Shown here one piece after another: positions 22,933-30,631 of a stretch of DNA of 47,125 nt (its first letter is position 1; every line of letters starts with the position of its first letter). The position numbers and the translations under genes were made by a program. Below the pieces are notes generated by a model. That model was not told where the DNA came from and did no database searches. It worked only from the letters and a program-made list of their open reading frames with translations. The DNA comes from an uncultured Hymenobacter sp. Its GTDB lineage: Bacteria; Bacteroidota; Bacteroidia; Cytophagales; Hymenobacteraceae. Location of the stretch: positions 1-47,125 of the forward strand of contig CAJYVK010000081.1 of NCBI GenBank assembly GCA_913778455.1, written 5' to 3'.

Positions 22933-23310
22933 ATGAGCCCCGAATATATCAAACAGGATTTCGAGTCTGCTATCGTCAAGCACTTTTCGTTTAAGGCCCG
23001 GCTGCGCTCCTTTTTGTATGGCAACGGCGGCGGCAAGGAGCAAGGCCCCCTGCGCGACCCGGAGCAGTGCGGCCTGGGCCAATGGATAGCCGAGCGCTGG
23101 CAGGGTGACTATAAGCACGTGCCCGAGATGCGCGAACTCGACGCCCTGCACCGCCTCATCCACCAGCAGGCCAATCGGCTCATGGACTTGCACCTGGCGG
23201 GCCGCCGCGACGAGGCCCTGACGGGCTTCGGTGAGGTGCAGACCCTGGCCGACCGCATTCAGCACCTATTGCAAACCATGGAAGCTAAACTACGTACTGC
23301 GCAGGCATGA
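22933..23310 (+). CDS. Stand-alone CZB (chemoreceptor zinc-binding) domain protein
   Basis: The ATG at 22933 gives 125 residues that are almost only a CZB domain. The zinc ligands of the family are all visible: His17 (V-K-H-F-S-F-K-A-R-L), Cys46 in the typical C-G-L-G-Q-W, His73 and His77 (L-H-R-L-I-H). In chemoreceptors and in diguanylate cyclase DgcZ this domain binds zinc tightly, and its Cys can react with hypochlorous acid, so it senses zinc or oxidants. Here it is a separate small cytosolic protein whose stop is 16 bases before a CHASE3 histidine kinase gene, so it is likely a partner or input module of that kinase. Confidence 0.85.
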   Translation: MSPEYIKQDFESAIVKHFSFKARLRSFLYGNGGGKEQGPLRDPEQCGLGQWIAERWQGDYKHVPEMRELDALHRLIHQQANRLMDLHLAGRRDEALTGFGEVQTLADRIQHLLQTMEAKLRTAQA

Positions 23311-23326
23311 CGGGGCGCCGGCGACC

Positions 23327-24883
23327 ATGAAAATAAACCTCACTACCAAACTCTTCGCCGGCTTCTTACTGCTGCTGGGCCTCTTTGCCGCCGTGGTGGC
23401 AGTCAACTACCGCCTGGCGGGCCAAGTACTGCGCAACTCGCAGCGGGTGGAGGCCTCGCAACGCACCTCGGCCGACGGGGCCACGCTGCTGCGCAACATC
23501 ATCGACATGGAAACCGGGTTCCGGGGCTACATGCTGCTCGGCAACGAGCAGCTACTCCAGCCCTACTACGCCGGCGAGCGCGACCTGCTGAGCCGCTTTA
23601 CCATCCTGCGCGACGAGCTGGCCAGCGAGCCCGAGCAACGCCAGCGTATCGATACTACCCAGCACCGCTACCGCCAGTGGGCCACTTATACCCACTTGAT
23701 GATCAGCGAAAAGCGGGCCGCTCGCCTGCGCGACCCCCAGCAGATGGGCCTCAATGGGATGCCCCACGCCCATCTAGCCGAAGGCTTGGCCGGCAAGCAG
23801 ATCATGGATGCCATCCGCTTCCAGATGAGAAACTTCGACATTACGGAAACGGCCAACCGCCAGGCCCAGCGCCAGCGTCTGACCGAGAGTATTTCGCGGG
23901 CACAAACGCTTTCGGGCCTGATAACTGGCTTGGCACTGATATTCGGGCTGTTCTGGGCGGTATACATTGTGCGGGTGCTGGCCCGCCGCCTGCGCGGCAT
24001 GATCGCGATGGCCCGCCAGCTGGCCGAGGGCAACTACAAAACGCAGCTTGTGGACCATGAGCACGACGAGGTGAGCGAGCTCACCACGGCCCTCAACTCA
24101 ATGGCCCGCACCATCGACCAGAATATCAGTCAGCTCGAAGGCCGCAACCAGGAGCTGGACCAGTTTGCCTACGTGGTCTCGCACGACCTCAAGGCACCGC
24201 TGCGGGGCATTGAGAGTGCCTCACGCTGGATTGAGGAAGACATGGGCAAGGACTCGCTGCCCCCCCACATCCGCGAATTTCTGGCCCTGATGCGGCAGCG
24301 CGTGCACCGCATGGAAAACCTCATTACCGGCATCCTGGCCCTGGCCCGAGTGGGCAAGGTGGCCGAGGCCAACGAGGCCGTTTTCGTACGCCAGCTGCTG
24401 CGCGAAATCACCGATACCGTGGGGCTGCCCCCCGGTATGCACCTGGAGCTACCGTTCTTTCTGCCGACGCTACCCACCAACCGCACGCAGCTTCAACAGG
24501 TATTTACCAACCTGATTTCCAATGCTATCAAGTATCACGACCGCCCCAGCGCCGGCACCATCCGCATCGGGTGCGAAGACTTGGATGATAACTTTTACCG
24601 CTTTTCGGTGCAAGACGATGGCCCCGGCATCGCGGCCGAGTACCATGAGCGCATTTTTATCATCTTTCAAACCTTAGTGGAGCGCGATGCCATCGAAAGC
24701 ACCGGCGTGGGGCTGGCCATCGTGAAGAAAATAGTGGAGCGCCAGGGCGGGCGCATCTGGGTGGAATCGGCCGAGGGCGAGGGAGCCACGTTTTTCTTCA
24801 CCTGGCCCAAGAAGCCGGCTGATAAGCCCGCCGCGGCCGGGGGGCAGGCAGTACCCGCCGCCCAACTGGCAAGCGCTCACTAG
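23327..24883 (+). CDS. CHASE3-HAMP sensor histidine kinase
   Basis: The ATG at 23327 gives 518 residues. A first span (about residues 8-30) is followed by a periplasmic helical CHASE3 domain with the telltale D-M-E-T-G-F-R-G-Y (about 62-70), a second span (about 205-228), HAMP (about 229-280) and HisKA with Y-V-V-S-H-D-L-K-A-P-L (His286). The HATPase has the N box L-I-S-N-A-I-K-Y, the G1 box D-D-G-P-G-I and the G2 box G-V-G-L-A-I-V. The C-terminus is Ala/Pro-rich. This phytochrome-like kinase type often signals to single-domain receivers; such a gene follows 79 bases downstream. The CZB gene upstream probably shares the transcript. Confidence 0.9.
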   Translation: MKINLTTKLFAGFLLLLGLFAAVVAVNYRLAGQVLRNSQRVEASQRTSADGATLLRNIIDMETGFRGYMLLGNEQLLQPYYAGERDLLSRFTILRDELASEPEQRQRIDTTQHRYRQWATYTHLMISEKRAARLRDPQQMGLNGMPHAHLAEGLAGKQIMDAIRFQMRNFDITETANRQAQRQRLTESISRAQTLSGLITGLALIFGLFWAVYIVRVLARRLRGMIAMARQLAEGNYKTQLVDHEHDEVSELTTALNSMARTIDQNISQLEGRNQELDQFAYVVSHDLKAPLRGIESASRWIEEDMGKDSLPPHIREFLALMRQRVHRMENLITGILALARVGKVAEANEAVFVRQLLREITDTVGLPPGMHLELPFFLPTLPTNRTQLQQVFTNLISNAIKYHDRPSAGTIRIGCEDLDDNFYRFSVQDDGPGIAAEYHERIFIIFQTLVERDAIESTGVGLAIVKKIVERQGGRIWVESAEGEGATFFFTWPKKPADKPAAAGGQAVPAAQLASAH

Positions 24884-24962
24884 CCGGCCCCGCATCCTTT
24901 CCCCTCCCATCCCGTTAACCTAGCTTGCCGACCCCGGCACCCGTTTGCTTTCTCATTTTGCC

Positions 24963-25421
24963 ATGTCTCCCTATTCTTCGCCCGCCTCACCCAGCATTCT
25001 TCTCGTTGAAGACGACCAGATGGATGTGATGAACGTGCAGCGCGAGCTTCGTAAGCAAAATATTACCGTGCCCCTCATCCACGCCCGCAACGGCCGTGAG
25101 GCGCTCAACCTGCTACGCGGCGAAAACGGCGAAAACAAGATTGCCCGCCCCAGCCTGGTAATGCTCGACCTGAATATGCCCCGCCTCAACGGCCTGGAGC
25201 TACTCAAAATCCTGCGGGCCGACCCTGAGTTCAACGACCTCAACGTATTCGTCATGACCACCTCCGACCTCGATGCCGACCGCTTGGGGGCCAGCGACCT
25301 AGGCATTAGCGGCTACATTATCAAGCCCCTTACTTTCGACTCGTTCGGCGGCGAGGGAGGTGGTACCGTCGACAGCTTCAGCCTTTTCCTCGATTTGCTG
25401 AAGCTCAAGGACCGCAACTAA
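24963..25421 (+). CDS. Single-domain response regulator (Rcp1-like)
   Basis: The ATG at 24963 gives 152 residues. The receiver residues are complete: acidic pair E16-D17-D18 (L-V-E-D-D), phospho-acceptor Asp in M-L-D-L-N-M-P (about residue 69), Thr in M-T-T-S (about 101) and Lys in I-I-K-P (about 121). There is no output domain, so it most likely acts by protein contact or in a phosphorelay. Loop lengths (inserted G-E-N-G-E-N after the third helix) fit the Rcp1-type regulators that accept phosphate from CHASE3 or phytochrome-like kinases such as the one encoded just upstream. Confidence 0.9.
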   Translation: MSPYSSPASPSILLVEDDQMDVMNVQRELRKQNITVPLIHARNGREALNLLRGENGENKIARPSLVMLDLNMPRLNGLELLKILRADPEFNDLNVFVMTTSDLDADRLGASDLGISGYIIKPLTFDSFGGEGGGTVDSFSLFLDLLKLKDRN

Positions 25422-25445
25422 GCGACTCTTCCCCCAATTTGAAGC

Positions 25446-26054
25446 TTACAACAATCGGAAGCTCAGGCGATGATGCGGCGAAGGGCCGTACTCCCGAATA
25501 GCCGCCCGGTGTGAGACGGTAGGGTAGCCAGCATTCTGGTGCCAGCCGTACTGCGGATACTCCTGGGCCAGCGCCAGCATGTGCTCGTCGCGAAACGTCT
25601 TGGCCAGAATGGATGCCGCCGCGATGTGCCGGTAACGACCGTCGCCCCCCACCGCGCAGGTATGCGCCACCGCCGGATAGGGCTTGAAGCGATTACCATC
25701 GACGAGTAAATGCGCCGCGGGCACCGCCAGCGCCTCCACGGCCCGATGCATGGCCAAGTAGCTGGCCTGGGCGATGTTGAGGGCAGCAATTTCGGCCGTG
25801 TCGGCCGTGCCAACGGCCCACGCCACGGCTTCGTCGCAGATGAGGCTGCGCAAAGCCTCGCGGCGGCGAGCCGTCAGCTGCTTGGAATCGTTCAGAAACT
25901 GCGGGGCAAAATCGGGCGGCAGAATAACGGCGGCGGCGAACACGGGGCCAGCCAGGCAGCCCCGGCCGGCCTCATCAAGACCCGCCTCGTGGGGGTGACC
26001 GGTATGGGTAGCCAGCAGGCCGGCCGCTGTAGTTGTGGGAGCAGAAAGGGGCAT
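25446..26054 (-). CDS. rnhB: Ribonuclease HII
   Basis: The ATG at 26054 gives 202 residues, a normal length; a GTG at 26063 would add three. The catalytic carboxylates are present: Asp and Glu in G-L-D-E-A-G-R-G (about 26-33), Asp in L-L-V-D-G-N-R (about 116) and Asp in A-K-T-F-R-D-E-H (about 151). The enzyme removes ribonucleotides and RNA primers from DNA. It is tail-to-tail with the response regulator (24 bases between the stops) and lies downstream of the secreted protein gene starting at 27730. Confidence 0.95.
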   Translation of the reverse strand: MPLSAPTTTAAGLLATHTGHPHEAGLDEAGRGCLAGPVFAAAVILPPDFAPQFLNDSKQLTARRREALRSLICDEAVAWAVGTADTAEIAALNIAQASYLAMHRAVEALAVPAAHLLVDGNRFKPYPAVAHTCAVGGDGRYRHIAAASILAKTFRDEHMLALAQEYPQYGWHQNAGYPTVSHRAAIREYGPSPHHRLSFRLL

Positions 26055-26116
26055 GAGCAACACGTGCCAGCGGCCGAGCCGCTAGCCTAAGCTGCAAAGG
26101 TCGGCCGGTATCCTGG

Positions 26117-27730
26117 CTAAAAATGGAGCGCCTGGAGGAAAAATACCTGCCGCTCCGCCCCACGCTCTATTTTTATCCGCTGGAAACCGCTGGCCACAAA
26201 CTTATTACCACCCCAGGGCATGAGCTCAGGCTGATTTGTTTCCAGCACTTTTTCGACTTGGTTGGTGGCGCTGGTGAGCAATTCCACCTTGGCGTCGTTG
26301 GGAGCCGGTTCGCTTTGGCTGATACGCTTGTAATGCACTTCGTTATCAAGCAGGTAGGCCAGCACCAAGCTGCCATCGGCCAGCGTCAGGGGCTGCACGG
26401 CTTCTTCCAGCGCGGTGCGTACCAGGCCGGGGCCTACCACGAAGGCATTATCCCACAGCAAATTGCCTCGCTTATCGAAACCACAGACGACAGCCTGGGT
26501 GGTACGAAAGCCGACGAAGTTGCGATTGGAGCCGTAGTTCATGTACGGATTATATCCCCCGCTGAAGGCGTTCAACGAGTTACGCCCCGTCACGGAATAC
26601 GGGCTGATAGGCAGGCCGCTGCTGTAGGCGGAGTAGTTGTACTGTGGCGTGTATACCTCCCCTACCAGCGTGTAGCCCCCGTCGGGCTGGGGCAGCAGCT
26701 CGTGCAGCAACAAATGATAATGCCAGTGTACGGGGCTGGCCTCGCGGGCCTCCCGGCGGGCGGTACGGTCGCGCAAACGGGCCTCGCGGGAGGGCTTGAG
26801 GTAATCAAAAAAATGCCGGAAGCGCTTGAAATCGTAGAAGCGCAGCGCCGGGCGGGCGTTGGCAGCCGTGGCCGAGCGCGTCGTAAGGTCGGTGGCAAAC
26901 AGCCCTTGCGCGTAGCGCAAATCGCGCAGGCCGTACGTACCGGCCAGCAGGCGGGTGGTAGTATCTTCTGGGGGGCTAAGCTGGGCCGTGAGCAGGCTGC
27001 GCTCGCTTTCCGCTTGCACAAACTCCGAGTTAAGCAGTTGGCCGTGCACGGCCGAGAGGCGCTTGAGCTGGAGGCGCTGCTTGCGCCCATTGCTCTGGCT
27101 GAGCACAAATTCGGCGTGGCCGGCGGGGCGGTTAGCTACGCTGGTCAGCTCCGTATCGAGGGGCTCGTAGAGCGAGGGCACAAACTGAAACTGCCCGCTG
27201 GCCACGTCCAGCAACAGCACCGTTTGGTGCTGCTGGTCGTTGAGGGTCACGTTGGCCAACAGCCGGCCGGCCATGGCCTTCAGCGACACTACCTCGCGAC
27301 AAAGCTTGGTATCGAAGGGTTGCAGGCGCAGTTGCCCCTCGTGCACGTCGTAGGCCACGGCCAGCAGCCGCCCCGTTTTGTCGGAAGTCCGAAACAGGGC
27401 GTACACGATGCCTGGCTCGGCGCACAGGCGCTGGAGCTCAAACTCGTCGGGAATTTCCACCGGCGTTTCGCGGCGCAGGTGCAGATTGGCCCCGTAGTGC
27501 TGAAACACGTAACGCGGCGTGCGGGACCCCGGCTTTTCGTGCCGGATGAGCAGCACCACGGCCGTATCGGCGGGCAGGGCCTGCACCTGCACCTCGTCGG
27601 TATCGGGGTCGAGCAGCAGCTCGGTACGCGCTACCTGACGGGGCGCATCGGCGGGCGGCGGGGTAAGGGCCCGCTGAGCGCACAGGCTCAGGGGCAGCAG
27701 GCAGCACCAAAAAGCGAAGAAGTGTTTCAT
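26117..27730 (-). CDS. Secreted protein of unknown function
   Basis: The 537-residue product has a signal peptide (M-K-H-F-F-A-F-W-C-C-L-L-P-L-S-L-C-A-Q, cleavage near residue 19). The rest is beta-rich and strand-like with repeated L-x-L/F-x-F patterns that could form propeller blades, and a Tyr/Asn/Ser-rich stretch near residues 370-400 (Y-S-A-Y-S-S-G, G-Y-N-P-Y-M-N-Y-G). No catalytic motif or sorting domain is seen and I recognise no named family. Codon use is typical of the genome. A longer open frame on the opposite strand covering this gene is a composition artefact. Confidence 0.75.
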   Translation of the reverse strand: MKHFFAFWCCLLPLSLCAQRALTPPPADAPRQVARTELLLDPDTDEVQVQALPADTAVVLLIRHEKPGSRTPRYVFQHYGANLHLRRETPVEIPDEFELQRLCAEPGIVYALFRTSDKTGRLLAVAYDVHEGQLRLQPFDTKLCREVVSLKAMAGRLLANVTLNDQQHQTVLLLDVASGQFQFVPSLYEPLDTELTSVANRPAGHAEFVLSQSNGRKQRLQLKRLSAVHGQLLNSEFVQAESERSLLTAQLSPPEDTTTRLLAGTYGLRDLRYAQGLFATDLTTRSATAANARPALRFYDFKRFRHFFDYLKPSREARLRDRTARREAREASPVHWHYHLLLHELLPQPDGGYTLVGEVYTPQYNYSAYSSGLPISPYSVTGRNSLNAFSGGYNPYMNYGSNRNFVGFRTTQAVVCGFDKRGNLLWDNAFVVGPGLVRTALEEAVQPLTLADGSLVLAYLLDNEVHYKRISQSEPAPNDAKVELLTSATNQVEKVLETNQPELMPWGGNKFVASGFQRIKIERGAERQVFFLQALHF

Positions 27731-27841
27731 AGCTGGCTTCGCTACGCAGCCCAGACGCGAATAGTTAGCGGGCCTTCACGAAGATACCTTTTTTCTGCCG
27801 CTTTGCCAAGCCCCTTTTTTATCCGAGCGGGGTGCGGCCGG

Positions 27842-28252
27842 CTAGCCCTCGGCCAGCGCCAGGATCAGGTCAAATTCTTCGGGCCGCACGGGCGTTACCG
27901 ACAAGCGCGACTGCCGCAGCAAACTCAGCTGGGCCAGCCGAGGCTCGGCCTTAAGGGCGGCCAGCGGCACCGGGCGGGTCAGCGGTGCGTGGGGCCGCAG
28001 GTGCACGGCTACCCAGGGGCTGCCAGCCTCAGCGGTGGCGTCGGGGGCAGCGGCGGCGTGCACGAGGGCCACGCCCACCACGGCTTTCTCACTTACGCTG
28101 TGGTAAAACAGGGCGAGGTCGCCGGGTTGCATAGCTTGCAGGTTGTTGCGGGCCTGATAGTTGCGCACGCCCGTCCAGTCGGTACCGCCCTCGCGCACGA
28201 AGTCGGCCCAGGAGTAGGCTTCAGGTTCAGATTTAACGAGCCAGTGATTCAT
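27842..28252 (-). CDS. EVE-domain protein
   Basis: The ATG at 28252 gives 136 residues. It opens M-N-H-W-L-V-K-S-E-P-E-x-Y-S-W and continues W-T-G-V-R-N-Y-Q-A-R-N-N-L, then G-D-L-A-L-F-Y-H-S, the signature of the EVE/THYN1 family. EVE domains have a PUA-like fold and are thought to read modified bases in DNA or RNA. The length is normal. It stands alone; the next upstream gene on this strand is far away, and the 435-bp spacer before it holds its promoter. Confidence 0.9.
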   Translation of the reverse strand: MNHWLVKSEPEAYSWADFVREGGTDWTGVRNYQARNNLQAMQPGDLALFYHSVSEKAVVGVALVHAAAAPDATAEAGSPWVAVHLRPHAPLTRPVPLAALKAEPRLAQLSLLRQSRLSVTPVRPEEFDLILALAEG

Positions 28253-28687
28253 ACCGGCAAAGGTCGGGCGCAAGGGGGCTGCTATCGCCCGCCGGCCGTA
28301 TGCAGGGCGGGGGGCCGGAGGTGGGTCAGTATTTTTTACCTCCGTACAATTTCTCGCAAAGCGCTGAAGGTTTATCTGTTCGGCTGCGCTGGCTAGCAGG
28401 AGCCGGTGAAGTTGGCGTTTTTCGCTCGCTACGGTGCCCTGCCTTCCTGTCTTTGCAGAGCGGTAGCGGGGGCGGGGCAATTCGAGGGAGGCCACCCCGT
28501 TGCTACTTTTGCAGCCAGCACTAGCTTGTTCCTTTTTGCTATTTGCCACTTTCGGGCAGAAGAGCTAGCTCAATAAATTTCAGTATTTTATCACAATACC
28601 AATCAGTTAGCCTGAGCTCCGCTATCGCCTAGGGTACTCGTTAGCTGCTCTTTTATTCTGCGCCGTAGCCAAGCTGCTTATTTTCAC
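28253..28687. other. 435-bp divergent spacer
   Basis: No coding region is supported between the start of the EVE gene and the start of the O-antigen-ligase-like gene. A -7-like TACTTTTG on the plus strand (28504-28511) is the only signal recognised. The half next to 28688 is less GC-rich than the rest, as expected for a promoter region. Confidence 0.5.
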
Positions 28688-29947
28688 ATGTGGAGTTTCT
28701 TTTCCGAGGCGAGAGTGCGGCAGCTAAGCCTATTCTGGGGCATTCTTATTATCGTCGGAATTTTTCTCTCCGATTTTATTCGGGTGCTCCCCAGCATTGG
28801 CATTGCCGGGTTGTTTCTAACCAGCCTTGGTTATAGTTTGCAGCAGCGGCGGATTGCCCAGCGGGCACACTGGCCCGAGCTGCTGAGCTTCGTACTCGTG
28901 TACTTATTGCACTTGGCTACGGGCCTGTGGCGCAGCAACCTGGCCGACCCGGTCGTGCGGCAAGATTTAGTATTGGAGCTGCCGTTTGTGCTGCTGCCCG
29001 TGTCGTTTTTACTTCTGCCCGGCTGGCCGGCGGCGCACAAGCGAGTGCTGTGGCTCGTCCTGATAGGCTGCTGCCTGGTGGCCGCCACGGCCGCCACTAG
29101 CAATTACTTACTGAATACCAAGGAGATTAATCGCATCTACCTCGAATCGCGGGTGATGCCGACCGTCCTCGACCACATCCGATTCAGCTTGCTGATCAGC
29201 ATGGCCGTGCTAGCTGGCACGCTGCTGGTATTTGGCCGCGACCTGCGGCCCTGGCTGCGGCGTGCCACGATAGTGAGCGTGGGCCTGCTATTCCTGTTTC
29301 AGCACCTGCTGTCGGCCCGTAGCGGCCTGGTTACGCTGTACGCGGGCGGCGTAGTATGGCTGGGGTGGCTGGGGTGGCAGCTACGCCGCTGGAAAGAAGT
29401 GTTGTGGAGCAGCTTGTTGATAATCGGGTTGGCGGGCGGCTCGCTACTGGTTTTCACCACCTTGCGCAATAAGATTGTGGATACCCTAACCGACTTTGAC
29501 CAGATAAAGACGGTAAACGCGGCCAACTACTACTCTCTGACGGCACGCGTGTACTCCTACGAAGTAGCCTGGTCCATCATTCAGGCGCACCCGGTAGCGG
29601 GCGTGAGCAAGGTCAAGCTGGACGAGGCGATGGCCGCGCAGTATGGCATTCAATTTCCGCAGATTGAGCGTCCGCATTACCTGCTGCCTCACAATCAGTT
29701 CCTCTACAACGCAGCGGCCTACGGGTTCGTGGGGCTAGCCATTTTTCTGGTCGGCTTTTACTACCCCCTCTGGGTTGGCCTGCGGCGGCGCAATATTCTG
29801 CTGCTGCTCATGTATCTCATCGTGTCGATTTCCTTCCTGGTCGAATACACGCTCGAAACGCAGATTGGGGTGCTTACGGGGCTATTTTTTATTTTGCTGG
29901 CCGGTGCGCCCGGCCCCCCGGTCACAACTTCCGGCAGCCAGCGCTGA
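28688..29947 (+). CDS. O-antigen ligase/polymerase family membrane protein
   Basis: The 419-residue protein has about ten to eleven spans and the Wzy_C hallmarks: an L-S-A-R-S-G segment (about residue 212), a long soluble loop between late spans with H-P-V-A-G-V (about 301) and P-H-N-Q-F-L (about 334), then two to three final spans. Members ligate or polymerise undecaprenyl-linked glycans at the periplasmic side (WaaL, Wzy); the exact role cannot be told. No glycan-biosynthesis cluster is adjacent, although a family 9 glycosyltransferase gene lies about 2.5 kb downstream. Confidence 0.85.
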   Translation: MWSFFSEARVRQLSLFWGILIIVGIFLSDFIRVLPSIGIAGLFLTSLGYSLQQRRIAQRAHWPELLSFVLVYLLHLATGLWRSNLADPVVRQDLVLELPFVLLPVSFLLLPGWPAAHKRVLWLVLIGCCLVAATAATSNYLLNTKEINRIYLESRVMPTVLDHIRFSLLISMAVLAGTLLVFGRDLRPWLRRATIVSVGLLFLFQHLLSARSGLVTLYAGGVVWLGWLGWQLRRWKEVLWSSLLIIGLAGGSLLVFTTLRNKIVDTLTDFDQIKTVNAANYYSLTARVYSYEVAWSIIQAHPVAGVSKVKLDEAMAAQYGIQFPQIERPHYLLPHNQFLYNAAAYGFVGLAIFLVGFYYPLWVGLRRRNILLLLMYLIVSISFLVEYTLETQIGVLTGLFFILLAGAPGPPVTTSGSQR

Positions 29948-30066
29948 GCCCAGGTCGCTCCCTGGCCGGCCTACCGGCATGTTCCTGTTATTATCCGAAT
30001 GCACTCCGGGCAGGTTTCGAGAATCCCCCTTGAAATCTTCTTATCAACTATTTATCTGCTACTTAT

Positions 30067-30516
30067 TTAGCGAGTTTCGCGAATAATCTCGACGGCCGGG
30101 CGCTGGGCCAGCCGCCGGAGCTTCAGCACGCCGTCTTTATACGCCAGCACCTCTAATTCATAATCGGGCTCGGCGGGCTCAGCTTCGGGCAAATGCACCA
30201 GCAGGCGACCGGTGGTAGTTTCGGCCCAGGTGCCCTCCTGGGCCAGCAGGCCACCGCCGGGGGGCACGTCGTAGCGCACAAAGCGGCCAGCCGGCCCCAC
30301 GCGAAACCCCGGCCGCCCGCCCGGCCGGTAGCGAAAGCGGTACGTGTTACGCCGGTACACCAAGGTGTCGGCGCGGCTGGCCTCGGGCAGCAGCAGCCAG
30401 GTGCCGTGCAGCGTAGCCAGGCGACCGGCGGGCAGCCCGGCGGGATGGTCGGGGTGACAAGCGGCCGCTAACCCGAGCAGGCCAGCCAGCATTCCGAAAC
30501 GTTTGATAAAAGCCAT
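30067..30516 (-). CDS. Lipoprotein, function unknown
   Basis: The ATG at 30516 gives 149 residues with a lipobox G-L-A-A-A-C (about residue 20) and a beta-rich mature part (L-H-G-T-W-L-L-L, T-Y-R-F-R-Y, Q-E-G-T-W) that looks like a lipocalin-like or META-type small barrel. Similar small Bacteroidota lipoproteins measure G-T-W-x-L at the start of the domain. No specific family is assigned. It is divergent from the PolX-like gene. Confidence 0.7.
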   Translation of the reverse strand: MAFIKRFGMLAGLLGLAAACHPDHPAGLPAGRLATLHGTWLLLPEASRADTLVYRRNTYRFRYRPGGRPGFRVGPAGRFVRYDVPPGGGLLAQEGTWAETTTGRLLVHLPEAEPAEPDYELEVLAYKDGVLKLRRLAQRPAVEIIRETR

Positions 30517-30567
30517 GACAAGGCAATAGTACGGGGCATTAGGACATCCTGGCCATCGGCTGAACCG

Positions 30568-30575
30568 TACTTTTG
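30568..30575 (+). promoter_or_regulatory. Candidate -7 box (TACTTTTG) for the PolX/PHP gene
   Basis: TACTTTTG fits TAnnTTTG and lies 56 bases before the GTG start at 30632, in the 115-bp divergent spacer. No -33 TTTG is visible. Confidence 0.4.
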
Positions 30576-30631
30576 GTATCTGATGCCCGCTGGCCCCGCG
30601 CCCGCGCCGCCCACCCGAAACCCGCCTCTCT

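Noticed and set aside
26123..28396. Very long open frame (757 codons) on the plus strand
   Set aside because: It lies opposite the signal-peptide-bearing gene at 26117-27730 and the EVE gene; its translation is low-complexity (Gly/Arg/His/Gln-rich) and has no family motif. It is a typical antisense artefact of GC-rich coding DNA.
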